Assembly (NCBI RefSeq): GCF_004364285.1 | Contig: NZ_SOBE01000002.1 | Coordinates: 248,001 to 312,000, forward strand | Reading direction: 5' to 3' | From: Frigoribacterium sp. PhB116 | Lineage (GTDB): Bacteria > Actinomycetota > Actinomycetes > Actinomycetales > Microbacteriaceae | Length of the DNA: 64,000 nt | Shown here: piece after piece, positions 1 to 7,989 of the stretch | How positions within the stretch are numbered: position 1 is the first letter of the stretch | Layout: each line of letters begins with the position of its first letter | Position numbers and translations under genes: made by a program | Notes under the pieces: model-generated | Seen by the model: the letters and a program-made list of their open reading frames with translations, nothing else | The model's database searches: none | Told to the model about the DNA's origin: nothing

Positions 1-860
1 CCCGCGACGGCGTGCTCGTGCTGCGGCACGAGAACGAGATCTCGGGCACGACCAACGTCTCCGACCACCCGGAGTTCGCCGACCGGCGCACCACGAAGCA
101 GATCGAGGGCAAGGAGGTGGCGGGCTGGTTCACCGAGGACTTCACCTGGGCCGAGCTCGCGACCCTGACCGTGCGCGAGCGCCTGCCGCACCTGCGTCCG
201 CTGAGCGCGGCCCACGACGGGGAGGGCGGCATCCAGCGGCTGAGCGACCTGCTGCGGCTGCTCGACGACGCTCCGCGCGAGGTCGGCCTCGTGGCCGAGG
301 TGAAGCACGCCCAGCACTTCGAGGCGCTCGGGCTGCCCCTCGACGAGCTCGTCGCCGCCGAGCTGGCCGAGCACGGCTGGGCGGACGACTCGCGCCTCAC
401 GGTCGAGAGCTTCGAGCAGACCGTGCTGTGGCAGCTGCGCGAGAGGGGAGTCGGCGGCAGCCTCGTCTGGCTCGTCGAGAAGGCGGGCTCGGCGGCCGAC
501 CAGGTGGCCCGGCTCGGCTCGGCGGCGCCGACCTACGCCGAGCAGCTCGATGAGACGTCGCTGACGGCCCTGGTCGAGGCGGGCCTGCACGGGGTCTCGT
601 TCGACAAGGCGATGCTGCTGCACCCCTCCGGCGAGACCCGGCCCGAGCTCGTCGACCGCGCGCACGCGGTCGGTCTCGACGTGTTCGCCTGGACCCTGCG
701 GATCGAGAACGCGTTCCTCGCGAAGGGCAACCGCCAGGCCGGCGGCAAGGAGGCGGAGGGCGACTGGGAGTCGGAGTTCGCCGACCTGATGGCGCTGGGC
801 CTCGACGGGGTCTTCGCCGATCACCCCGAGCGCGCGGTCGCGGTGCGCGCGGCGCTGTGA
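1..860 (+). CDS. Glycerophosphodiester phosphodiesterase, 5' end outside the window
   Basis: The reading frame is open from base 3, so the true start and signal or catalytic N-terminus lie upstream. The visible part resembles the GDPD TIM-barrel family: a DGVLVLRHE stretch at the left edge (family histidine and acidic residue), then SGTTNV, an AEVKH strand with the family's E-x-K, and a C-terminal GLDGVFADHPE strand that in this family closes the barrel. The family hydrolyses glycerophosphodiesters to glycerol-3-phosphate and an alcohol. A YAEQLDE region and a lysine-rich insert (KGNRQAGGKEAEGD) near the C-terminus match the longer extracellular-type GDPDs. The stop is 10 bp before the next gene, so the two are probably co-transcribed. 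Whether it is secreted cannot be judged without the N-terminus. Confidence 0.85.
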   Translation, partial: RDGVLVLRHENEISGTTNVSDHPEFADRRTTKQIEGKEVAGWFTEDFTWAELATLTVRERLPHLRPLSAAHDGEGGIQRLSDLLRLLDDAPREVGLVAEVKHAQHFEALGLPLDELVAAELAEHGWADDSRLTVESFEQTVLWQLRERGVGGSLVWLVEKAGSAADQVARLGSAAPTYAEQLDETSLTALVEAGLHGVSFDKAMLLHPSGETRPELVDRAHAVGLDVFAWTLRIENAFLAKGNRQAGGKEAEGDWESEFADLMALGLDGVFADHPERAVAVRAAL

Positions 861-870
861 GGGCGAGGTC

Positions 871-1497
871 GTGACTGCTGACCGGTGGTGGCAGCGCTCG
901 GAGGTGCTGCTCGCGCGGGCGGTCGTCGCGTGCCTCGGTGCCTTCGTGCTCACCCTCGTGCAGGTGCCGGTCGCCGTCTTCTGGGCCGTGCTGGTGGTGG
1001 CGGGGCCCGTCTCGGCTGCGCAGGGCACCGGTGCGGGCCTGTTCGTCGCCGGACCCTTCGCGGCGATGATGTGCGGCCTCACCGTGAGCTCCGTCCTGAG
1101 CACGAGCGTCGTGCCGGCCGTCTGGATCGCGCGGGTCCGCACACGACGACACGAGGAGGCGGTGGCCCAGCGCACGGGACTCTCGCCGCACCTCCCCGAC
1201 TCCGACCTCGAGGTCGGCTGGCTGCTCACCGGCGTGCGCTTCGTGGGCTTCTTCTTCACTCCCGTGCACACGGGCGACGAGCGGTGGCTGCACACCGATG
1301 CGGCGCGGTCCTTGCCGCCCCGGCCAGAGCGCTGGCTCGTGCCGCCACGACCGTTCCGGGCGCCGTGGCCGAGCCGGCTCTTCGACCGCGTGCGCACCAG
1401 TGCGCCGCGGGGGACGTGGTACGTCGTCTTCGTCGCCGCCGGCGCACAGACGGGGCTCTACGCCCTCGTGTGCTGGGCAGCGGGCGTGCCTCTCTGA
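871..1497 (+). CDS. Small membrane protein of unknown function
   Basis: This is a 208-residue protein I do not recognise. The GTG start follows a GGGCGAGG-like ribosome site and lies 10 bp after the previous stop. Hydrophobic segments are visible at about residues 13-60 (two helices), 65-92, 113-125 and 182-206, so it is predicted to sit in the membrane. A charged cytosolic-type stretch (RTRRHEEAVAQR) and a proline/arginine-rich stretch (PPRPERWLVPPRPFR) lie between them. Its position behind a phosphodiesterase suggests a joint operon but gives no function. Base composition and codon use match the neighbours. Confidence 0.7.
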   Translation: MTADRWWQRSEVLLARAVVACLGAFVLTLVQVPVAVFWAVLVVAGPVSAAQGTGAGLFVAGPFAAMMCGLTVSSVLSTSVVPAVWIARVRTRRHEEAVAQRTGLSPHLPDSDLEVGWLLTGVRFVGFFFTPVHTGDERWLHTDAARSLPPRPERWLVPPRPFRAPWPSRLFDRVRTSAPRGTWYVVFVAAGAQTGLYALVCWAAGVPL

Positions 1498-1600
1498 CCT
1501 GGTCGTCGAGCCGGTGCCCGAGGTGGTGCTCGACCTCGTGCCCGAGCCGGTGCTCGAGCTGGTGCTCGACCTGGTGCTCGCTCGGCTGGGGCGCCTCCTG
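1498..1600 (+). repeat. Imperfect tandem repeat after the membrane-protein gene
   Basis: Between the stop at 1497 and the pcrA promoter, the sequence is built from degenerate copies of GAGCCGGTGC and CTCGACCTGGTGCTCGAG-like units. One frame would read as repeats of VVEPVPEVVLDLV, but no start or ribosome site supports translation. It may be a decayed coding end or a replication-slippage tract. Confidence 0.5.
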
Positions 1601-1630
1601 CGTCCCGGCTCGGATGTCGGGGGCCCGGCT

Positions 1631-1636
1631 TAGACT
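1631..1636 (+). promoter_or_regulatory. -10 box TAGACT of pcrA, giving a probable leaderless start
   Basis: TAGACT fits the actinobacterial TANNNT -10 consensus and lies 9 nt before the ATG at 1646. Transcription would therefore begin at or next to the start codon. No Shine-Dalgarno sequence lies before that ATG, which agrees with a leaderless mRNA. No clear -35 is seen. Confidence 0.55.
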
Positions 1637-1645
1637 GGCCGCGCC

Positions 1646-4069
1646 ATGACGATCGTGCTCGAGCCCTCTGACGCTTCCGGTTCTGCCGGTGATCCCCTGA
1701 CCGCGGGGCTGAACCCGCAGCAGAAAGAAGCGGTCGAGTACCGCGGGCAGTCGCTGCTGATCGTCGCCGGTGCCGGCTCGGGCAAGACGAGCGTGCTCAC
1801 CCGCCGCATCGCCGGGCTGATCGCGACCCGCGAGGCCTGGCCGAGCCAGATCCTCGCCATCACCTTCACGAACAAGGCCGCGGCCGAGATGCGCGAGCGC
1901 GTGCAGCAGCTCGTCGGCCAGGCGGCCGAGGGCATGTGGATCTCGACGTTCCACTCGGCGTGCGTGCGCATCCTGCGTCGTGAGGCCGAGCAGTTCGGCT
2001 TCACGAAGAGCTTCACGATCTACGACTCGGCCGACTCGAAGGCGCTGCTCAAGCGCATCCTCAAGCAGCTCGACGCCGACTCGCTCGGCTTCACCGTCAG
2101 CCAGGCGGCCGGCAAGATCTCGAAGCTCAAGAACGAGCTCAGTGACGTCGAGACGTACGCCCGGCAGATCAACGCCGGCGACCCGCAAGACGTGATGTTC
2201 CTCGAGATCTTCCGGCAGTACACGCGGTCGCTGCAGCAGGCGAACGCGTTCGACTTCGACGACCTGATCTCGCAGACGGTGTTCCTGTTCCGGGCGTTCC
2301 CGCACGTGGCGGCGACGTACCAGCGGCGGTTCCGCCACCTGCTCGTCGACGAGTACCAGGACACCAACCACGCGCAGTACGCGCTGATCCGCGAGCTGAC
2401 GCGTCCCGTCGACCCCGAGCACGTCGACGCCCTCGAGCGCGGCGGGCAGTTCGTGCAGTCGATGCGCGACGGCAGCGGTCGCATCCCCGGGGCGTCGCTC
2501 ACGGTGGTCGGCGACAGCGACCAGTCGATCTACGCGTTCCGCGGCGCCGACATCCGCAACATCGTCGAGTTCGAGCGCGACTTCCCCAACTCGAAGGTCG
2601 TGCTGCTCGAGCAGAACTACCGCTCGACCCAGAACATCCTCGACGCGGCCAACGCCGTCATCGCCAACAACTTCGACCGGCAGGCCAAGAACCTCTTCAC
2701 GACGGTCGGCGAGGGCGCCAAGATCGTCGGGTTCACGGGCTACACCGGGCACGACGAGGCGCAGTTCGTCGCCGACGAGATCGCGAAGCTGCACGAGCAG
2801 GGCACGGCCTACAAAGACGTCGCCGTCTTCTACCGCACCAACTCGCAGACCCGTGCGCTCGAAGAGATCTTCATCCGTTCGGCGATCCCGTACCGGGTGC
2901 TCGGCGGCACGAAGTTCTACGAGCGTGCCGAGATCAAGGACGCGATGGCGTACCTGATCACGGTCGCGAACCCCTCCGACCCGATGGCGCTGCGCCGCAT
3001 CATGAACGTGCCGAAGCGCGGCATCGGCCCGGCGACCGAGACGGCCATGCAGCGCTGGGCCGACGAGCGTGAGGCGCCCCTGCGCGACGCGATGCGCAAC
3101 GCGCGCGAGCTCGGCCTCGGCCCCAAGGTGACCGGCGCGATCACCGGTCTCGCGACCCTGCTCGACGAGGTCCAGGCGACGGCCGCCACGGCGCCGGTGC
3201 ACGAGATCCTCACCCGGCTGATCGAGGGCAGCGGCCTGGTGGAGGCGCTGCGGGCGTCGAGAGACCCGCAAGACGAGGCGCGGGCCGAGAACATCGACGA
3301 GCTCGTCGCGGTCACGAAAGAGTTCCAGCGGAACAACCCCGACGGCACCCTGCTCGACTTCCTCACCGAGGTGACGCTGGTCGCCGCGGCCGACGACCTC
3401 GACGACTCGAGCGGCACGGTGTCGCTGATGACGCTGCACACGGCGAAGGGCCTCGAGTACGAGGCGGTGTTCCTCACCGGCGTCGAAGAAGACCTGCTGC
3501 CGCACCGCATGTCGGCGAGCGAGCCCGGCGGCCCTGCAGAAGAACGCCGGTTGTTTTACGTCGGCATCACCCGTGCGCGCAAGCAGCTGTTCCTGTCGCT
3601 GGCGATGACCCGCGCCCAGTTCGGCGAGGTGAACGTGGCGATGCCGTCGCGCTACCTGCAAGAGATCCCCGTCGACCTGATCGACTGGAAGCAGTCGCCG
3701 GGCATGGCGAACAGCCGAGGAGGCACCCAGCCGCGGGCGCTCAACGCGCGTCGCGAGGGCGGCCCTGACACGAACCGCGGGGCGACGCCGCGCGCCTCGG
3801 GCGGCTACGGCAGCGGCAGCTACGACCGCGCCACGGCGGCGGCGAAGACGAAGCCGAAGACCGAGTGGGCCAACCGCGTCACCGGCACCGTGCGCGACAA
3901 CGGCGACCTCGTGCTCGAGACGGGCGACCGCATCTCGCACGTCGACTTCGGCGAGGGCCGCGTCATGGCCGTCACCGGCGAGGGCGCCCGCCGCATCGCC
4001 GAGGTGCTCTTCGACACCGCCGGCCGCAAGAAGCTGCTGATCAAGGTCGCGCCGATCGAGAAGATCTAG
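1646..4069 (+). CDS. pcrA: ATP-dependent DNA helicase PcrA/UvrD
   Basis: This 807-residue superfamily 1A helicase unwinds DNA 3'-5' in nucleotide excision repair and in clearing of recombination and replication intermediates. Motifs appear in order: the Q-motif NPQQKEAV (residues 23-30), Walker A AGAGSGKT (41-48), motif Ia TFTNKAAAEM, Walker B VDEYQDTNHAQ, motif III GDSDQSIYAFRGA, motif IV QNYRST, motif V TLHTAKGLEYEAVFL and motif VI YVGITRARK. The tail after about residue 680 is glycine/arginine-rich and ends in a small beta-rich domain (HVDFGEGRVMAV) typical of the PcrA/UvrD C-terminus that binds RNA polymerase. Length matches actinobacterial UvrD1-type proteins (about 770-830). It stands alone and is convergent with the FHA gene. 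The start is set by the leaderless-type promoter at 1631. Confidence 0.97.
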   Translation: MTIVLEPSDASGSAGDPLTAGLNPQQKEAVEYRGQSLLIVAGAGSGKTSVLTRRIAGLIATREAWPSQILAITFTNKAAAEMRERVQQLVGQAAEGMWISTFHSACVRILRREAEQFGFTKSFTIYDSADSKALLKRILKQLDADSLGFTVSQAAGKISKLKNELSDVETYARQINAGDPQDVMFLEIFRQYTRSLQQANAFDFDDLISQTVFLFRAFPHVAATYQRRFRHLLVDEYQDTNHAQYALIRELTRPVDPEHVDALERGGQFVQSMRDGSGRIPGASLTVVGDSDQSIYAFRGADIRNIVEFERDFPNSKVVLLEQNYRSTQNILDAANAVIANNFDRQAKNLFTTVGEGAKIVGFTGYTGHDEAQFVADEIAKLHEQGTAYKDVAVFYRTNSQTRALEEIFIRSAIPYRVLGGTKFYERAEIKDAMAYLITVANPSDPMALRRIMNVPKRGIGPATETAMQRWADEREAPLRDAMRNARELGLGPKVTGAITGLATLLDEVQATAATAPVHEILTRLIEGSGLVEALRASRDPQDEARAENIDELVAVTKEFQRNNPDGTLLDFLTEVTLVAAADDLDDSSGTVSLMTLHTAKGLEYEAVFLTGVEEDLLPHRMSASEPGGPAEERRLFYVGITRARKQLFLSLAMTRAQFGEVNVAMPSRYLQEIPVDLIDWKQSPGMANSRGGTQPRALNARREGGPDTNRGATPRASGGYGSGSYDRATAAAKTKPKTEWANRVTGTVRDNGDLVLETGDRISHVDFGEGRVMAVTGEGARRIAEVLFDTAGRKKLLIKVAPIEKI

Positions 4070-4100
4070 GCGGGTCGAGCGAGCGGGGGCTCGCGGCGAC

Positions 4101-4709
4101 CTAGGGGCTTGATCGCGCCTCCTGCAGGAAGGCCGTCGTGCCGCCCAGGTGGAGGACGTCGCCGATTCCCAGGACGAACGGGGCTCCCGGCACGAGCTCG
4201 ACGGCCGTGCCTCCGGATCGTCGCACCGTCGTTCCGTTGCCGGAGCCGAGGTCCGTGACCCTCACGATGCCGTCGTCGTCGACGACGAGGTGGGCGTGTT
4301 CGCGGGACAGTGACCTCGACTCGTCCCCGAGCTCGAGCCTCGGGGTCGATGACGGGTCCGAGGCCGTCGCCGACGACCGGCGGCGGCCCACCACCAGCCC
4401 CGCCGACGTGACTCGAGTCCTCGTCCCGTCTGCGAGGCACAGGTCGTGGCGGGGCCCGTGCCCGTGCCCGTGGTCCCGGATCGGGGCCGATGCGGCTGCC
4501 GAGGCTGCTGCCGGCACGGTGAGCGCGGGCAGGGCGTACCGCGGGGGCGGGGGGATCGGGACGGACGGTGCCCCCGCCACGACAGGCAGCCGGATCACCT
4601 TGCTGAGGAGCCCGTCGCGTCGGAGCGCCTCGACGTCCTCCTCGGCGAGGGGTCGGCCGTGCTCGGGTGCCTGTCGGCGATCCCTCCTCGATCGTGATCC
4701 TCGTGCCAT
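4101..4709 (-). CDS. FHA-domain protein next to the type VII secretion locus
   Basis: This 202-residue protein binds phosphothreonine peptides if its C-terminal forkhead-associated domain is active. The domain (about residues 115-195) carries the family signature: VGRR, then SRSLSREHAHL (conserved Ser and His), then TDLGSGNGTTV (the SxNGT loop). The N-terminal half is proline/alanine-rich and holds a histidine run (HGHGHGPRH). The ATG at 4709 has a strong GGGAGGAG ribosome site. The gene diverges from the WXG100 operon, and FHA proteins often accompany type VII motors, so a regulatory role in that system is plausible. The partner kinase is not in the window. Confidence 0.85.
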   Translation of the reverse strand: MARGSRSRRDRRQAPEHGRPLAEEDVEALRRDGLLSKVIRLPVVAGAPSVPIPPPPRYALPALTVPAAASAAASAPIRDHGHGHGPRHDLCLADGTRTRVTSAGLVVGRRRSSATASDPSSTPRLELGDESRSLSREHAHLVVDDDGIVRVTDLGSGNGTTVRRSGGTAVELVPGAPFVLGIGDVLHLGGTTAFLQEARSSP

Positions 4710-4807
4710 CTCGTCTCCTCCCTGTGGAATGCGCCCGGAACGGTCTGTCCATGTGACATGTTAATGCAGGGCGGCTCAGAGAGGGGCGCCGCGAGAGAGG
4801 ACCACCC
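4710..4807. promoter_or_regulatory. Divergent promoter region of the type VII locus
   Basis: This 98-bp spacer has an AT-richer core, TGTGACATGTTAATG (about 4752-4766), unusual in this sequence, holding the near-palindrome TGACATGTTA. Read leftward the core gives TAACAT, a TANNNT -10 box for the FHA gene. Read rightward TTAATG could serve the secretion operon. A shared operator is possible but unproven. Confidence 0.4.
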
Positions 4808-5101
4808 ATGGCAAACGTCTCCGTCACCTTCGACGACATCCGCACCCAGGCGACCCAGCTCCGCAACGGACAGAGAGTCATCGAGGACCAGCTGAGCCAG
4901 CTCAGGTCGCAGATCGACACCCTCGTCGGCTCGGGGTTCGTGACCGATCGGTCCTCGAAGGCCTTCGACTCGGCGTACGGCGAGTTCACCAGCGGGGCGA
5001 GCAAGACGATCCAGGCGATCGAGGGGATGGCCGGTTTCCTCGAGGGCGCAGCCGACGCCCTGCAGAGCACCGACGAGCAGCTCGCCAGCAGCCTCCGCTG
5101 A
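4808..5101 (+). CDS. WXG100-family (ESAT-6-like) secreted protein
   Basis: This 97-residue protein has the length and all-helical pattern of WXG100 proteins, small helical hairpins secreted as dimers by type VII machines. Helix 1 spans about residues 6-41 and helix 2 about 51-93. The turn reads GSGFVTDRSSKAF, so the hallmark W-x-G is not kept, although the turn position and the following family-like AFDSAYGEF are. A GAGAGGACC ribosome site precedes the ATG. It is the first gene of a seven-gene same-strand run that ends in the EccC-like ATPase, which supports its role as substrate or effector partner. Confidence 0.8.
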   Translation: MANVSVTFDDIRTQATQLRNGQRVIEDQLSQLRSQIDTLVGSGFVTDRSSKAFDSAYGEFTSGASKTIQAIEGMAGFLEGAADALQSTDEQLASSLR

Positions 5102-5174
5102 CGCCCGACCCGATGACGGACGCCCGTCTCGCCGATCCGGCGGGACGGGTGACCACCCGAGAGAGGGAGATGAC

Positions 5175-5465
5175 ATGGCTCGATCGAGCCTCACGGTCGA
5201 CACAGGTGACCTCCGGTCGCTGTTCACGACGCTCGGCGAGGTGAAGACGGCGTTCGAGGCAGGCGGTGACGGCATCGACGACGCGGACGCGTGCGGCCAT
5301 GCCGGTCTCGCGCAGCGCGTCCGGTCGTTCGCCGCAGGGTGGGACGACTCTCGGCGACAGCTCGCCGAGGCGATCGGCGACCTCGGCGCGTCCGCACTCG
5401 GCATCGCCGACGGCTTCGACGCCGCGGACGCGGAACTCGCGGCGTCGCTGGCAGGTGAGGACTGA
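5175..5465 (+). CDS. Second small WXG100-like protein
   Basis: This 96-residue protein probably forms a helical hairpin, with helices at about residues 12-35 and 47-92. A tryptophan lies near the middle (FAAGWDDSRRQLAEAI). It resembles the short ESX-associated helical proteins often encoded beside a WXG100 partner, and may be the heterodimer partner or a chaperone-like adaptor of the next gene. The start follows a good GAGAGAGGGAG ribosome site. Its TGA shares a base with the ATG of the next gene (TGATG), so the two are translationally coupled. The family assignment rests on length, helicity and position, not on a firm motif. Confidence 0.65.
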   Translation: MARSSLTVDTGDLRSLFTTLGEVKTAFEAGGDGIDDADACGHAGLAQRVRSFAAGWDDSRRQLAEAIGDLGASALGIADGFDAADAELAASLAGED

Positions 5466-6772
5466 TGGCGTACTCGTGGTCGTCTCCCCTGGCCGTCGTC
5501 CCCGGCGACCCCGCCGTCGTCGACCGGATGGCGCAGCGGTTCTCGCTGACCGCTGAGTCCATCGGATCGGCCGCGTCCTCGTTGCGAACGCTCGACACGT
5601 CGTCGGCCGAGAGCGAGGCCGTGGCGGCGTTCTTGCACGCGGCAGCGGACCTGGAGGCGAGGCTCAGTGCGGCACGAGGGCGCTACGTCGAGGCCGGGGC
5701 CGCGCTCGGATCGTATGCGGGGTCGCTGGCGAGCGCCCTCGACGAGTCGCGTCCCGCGGTGCGCGACAACGACCGCGCGAGGGAGGACTTCGACGCCGCC
5801 GACCGCCTCGTGACGACCTACGAGGGACGCGCGATGCTCGAGCCCGAGGGGCCGGCGAAGCAGCAGTACGAGGACTGGGCTGCGGCGCAGGAACTGAGAC
5901 GCGAGGAGGCGCGTGACCGGATCGCGACGTCGGCTCGGCGCCTCGCTGCCGCCCACGCCGCCGCCGACGCCGCCGCTGTGGTCGCGATCCGGCGGTTCGA
6001 CGACGCCACGGACGACGGCCTGCACGACTCGCTCTGGGACGACCTCGGCGGCGTGGCGCACGCGGTCGGGACGCTGGTGGGCGACGCCGGTGATGCGATC
6101 GCCGTGGCCTGGGAGGGATCGGCGCTGCGCGATGCGCTCGCTCCGGGGTTCGAGTCGTTCCAGGACTGGATGCGCGAGAACGACGCGTGGATCGGGCAGG
6201 TCGTGGACGTGCTCGAGAACGTCGGTGCGGTGGTCGCCATCTTGTCCCTTTTCGTCCCGGGCTTGGGTGTCGCCCTAGCCGCGCTCGCGGGGATCCTTGC
6301 ACTCGTCGCTGTCCTTCGCGCGGTCTCGGGGACCGTGAGCTGGGGCAGTGCGGCCATGTCGGTCGTCTCAGTGGCGGGGCTGGGAGCCGGCGCCGCCGTC
6401 ATGCGTTCAGCCACGCAAGCGACACGGAGCATCACTGCTGGCCGCATCGTCGGCCTTGTCGATTCTGGCGTTTCCCCGCAGCTGGCTACCTCCTGGGTAT
6501 CAAGGAGCTTCGACAGAGCCCGCCCGTCGTTCGGTGACAGATACCTTTTCAAGTCCTTCGGAGAGGAGAACGTTGCTCAGATGCTCCATTTCCTTCGTTC
6601 GTCACGTCCTGGGGCGTTCGCAGACGATGCAACCGTGTTGTCGGGCATCCGGCGACAAGTGATGGTCGTGCAGCTCATCAACGGCAGTGATTTCGTATGG
6701 TCTTCGACCGAGGCCGCACGGAAAGCCGTGAATAAGCTCAGCTCCGTTCCGACCGGGGCGGTGAGCGCGTGA
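5465..6772 (+). CDS. Candidate type VII secreted effector (polymorphic-toxin-like layout)
   Basis: This 435-residue protein has no family I can name with certainty. Residues 1-110 are helical and ESX-like, 110-190 are charged and coiled-coil-like, 240-320 hold hydrophobic glycine/alanine-rich helices, and the last 110 residues form a separate polar domain (from about GRIVGLVDSG to the end). That order of secretion domain, hydrophobic middle and variable C-terminal domain is typical of WXG/LXG polymorphic toxins. Codon use changes around 6390: the final domain is clearly less GC-rich than the start, with codons such as CTT, TCT, ATA and AAT rare elsewhere here. Its stop overlaps the next gene by GTGA. 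Toxin activity is inferred from layout only. Confidence 0.55.
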   Translation: MAYSWSSPLAVVPGDPAVVDRMAQRFSLTAESIGSAASSLRTLDTSSAESEAVAAFLHAAADLEARLSAARGRYVEAGAALGSYAGSLASALDESRPAVRDNDRAREDFDAADRLVTTYEGRAMLEPEGPAKQQYEDWAAAQELRREEARDRIATSARRLAAAHAAADAAAVVAIRRFDDATDDGLHDSLWDDLGGVAHAVGTLVGDAGDAIAVAWEGSALRDALAPGFESFQDWMRENDAWIGQVVDVLENVGAVVAILSLFVPGLGVALAALAGILALVAVLRAVSGTVSWGSAAMSVVSVAGLGAGAAVMRSATQATRSITAGRIVGLVDSGVSPQLATSWVSRSFDRARPSFGDRYLFKSFGEENVAQMLHFLRSSRPGAFADDATVLSGIRRQVMVVQLINGSDFVWSSTEAARKAVNKLSSVPTGAVSA

Positions 6773-7275
6773 TCGCCGAGTGCCTGCGCAGAACACGGCA
6801 GAGGTTGCCAGTCGTCCTCTACGTCTCAGCACCCATCCCTGCAGCGGTCGTGTTCTTGACGTTGGCAACGTACGGCGTCGTTTCGATCATCTGGGGCTTC
6901 GAAGGTCGGCGCCCCCTGGAAGTTGACTCGGTCTTCGTCCCGTCACCGGGTTGGCCGCCGTTCGTCCTGCCACCCGTCCTGTGGATCGTCTGCGCCCTGG
7001 TCGGCTTGCTCGCTGTCGCTGAGATGGTCAGCGGGGGGCCCGAGTCCCTGCTCCGCCAAAGATCGGGACTCATGGCATACGTCTTTGCCGCAGACGTGGC
7101 GTCGCATTGGATCTACAGCATCGGATTCCTCGACGGTTTTACCTGGACGTCACCAGCGACTTGGGCAGCAGGCACGACGGCTCTGGCCAGCCTCACCGCC
7201 AGCGTTGTCTCTGTAGGCCGCGTCGTCGATTGGGCACGACCAGATGTTCGTCGGTCTCAGCGGGGTGTCCGATGA
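6769..7275 (+). CDS. Four-helix membrane protein, candidate immunity partner
   Basis: This 168-residue protein of unknown family has four predicted membrane segments, at about residues 18-42, 65-85, 99-118 and 126-149. Its GTG start overlaps the stop of the candidate effector (GTGA), and its own stop overlaps the next ATG, so translation is coupled on both sides. Base composition is lower in GC and codon use differs from the flanking secretion genes, as in the effector's C-terminal domain. A small membrane protein directly behind a toxin-like gene often gives immunity to a membrane-acting toxin. Without homology evidence this remains an inference. Confidence 0.55.
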   Translation: MIAECLRRTRQRLPVVLYVSAPIPAAVVFLTLATYGVVSIIWGFEGRRPLEVDSVFVPSPGWPPFVLPPVLWIVCALVGLLAVAEMVSGGPESLLRQRSGLMAYVFAADVASHWIYSIGFLDGFTWTSPATWAAGTTALASLTASVVSVGRVVDWARPDVRRSQRGVR

Positions 7276-7922
7276 AGGGGGCAGGGTACGTGACCCGCGA
7301 CTCCGGGGCGCGGGGCGCCTCCTACTCGGTCGTGGTGCCGCCGGGGTTCATCCGCATCCCGGGAGGCGCAGGGCCGGAGACGGCGCTCGCGACGGTGCTC
7401 GATCAGCTGTACGAGACCAGCCCCGGTCCCGAGTTCGAGACGCGCTTCGTCGACGCCCTGCGGCGGGTCGGCGACGCCGACGTGCACCACGCGGTGCTCG
7501 ACTCGTACGTCACGGCCGGACCCGTGCCGGACGCCGGCGTGGCGTGCAGCATCGTGTTCGCCGCCGTGCCCGTCACGCGCAGCGCGCACAGCGACCTCGA
7601 CCGTCTGCTCCTCGCGCGGGTCGCGGCCGGTGCGACGCCCACGGTGGTGGGAGGCGATCCCGCGGTGTCGTGGGAGCTCGAGGCTGCGGCGCCTCACGAA
7701 CGCGAGCGGGTCCTCCGGCGCCGAGCCGTCCTCGCCCGCGTCGTGGGGCACGACCACCTGCTGGTCTCGATCGTCCTCACCGTCGTCGCGGATGAGGCTC
7801 CCGAGACTCGGGGCCGCGAAGAGGTGGCCGACGCGTTCGTCGAGCTCTTCGACGCCGTGCTGACGACCGTCCGATGGCGCGACGACGGCGGCCGCCTCAT
7901 CACCGATCGGCCGGTCGAGTGA
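7272..7922 (+). CDS. Conserved-looking type VII locus protein of unknown function
   Basis: This is a 216-residue soluble protein. The ATG at 7272 is chosen because it overlaps the previous stop (ATGA), and an earlier ATG at 7107 would overlap the upstream gene by 169 bp. The N-terminus reads SYSVVVPPGFIRIP and the C-terminus FDAVLTTVRWRDDGG. That opening PPGF strand and closing V-R-W strand vaguely recall LpqN/PsbP-like folds, but I would not assign it. GC content returns to the window's usual level here, unlike the two preceding genes, so it probably belongs to the conserved secretion core. Confidence 0.6.
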   Translation: MKGAGYVTRDSGARGASYSVVVPPGFIRIPGGAGPETALATVLDQLYETSPGPEFETRFVDALRRVGDADVHHAVLDSYVTAGPVPDAGVACSIVFAAVPVTRSAHSDLDRLLLARVAAGATPTVVGGDPAVSWELEAAAPHERERVLRRRAVLARVVGHDHLLVSIVLTVVADEAPETRGREEVADAFVELFDAVLTTVRWRDDGGRLITDRPVE

Positions 7923-7989
7923 CGCTCACCCTCGTCGCCCCGCCTCCCTCGACCTGCCCACAGCCCGACACCGACCAGGAGAACGCCCC

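Noticed and set aside
1256-3940. An 894-codon open frame on the minus strand across pcrA
   Set aside because: It is antisense to a full helicase gene, its translation is Arg/Leu/Val/Asp-rich low-complexity sequence with no motif, and long antisense frames are expected in 72% GC DNA.
7107-7271. An upstream start at 7107 for the 216-residue secretion-locus protein
   Set aside because: It would overlap the membrane-protein gene by 169 bp in another frame. The ATGA overlap at 7272 is the pattern used by neighbouring genes.
5465-7275. Treating the low-GC stretch as a prophage or insertion sequence
   Set aside because: No integrase, transposase, terminal repeats or phage genes are present, and the change starts inside an otherwise typical gene.
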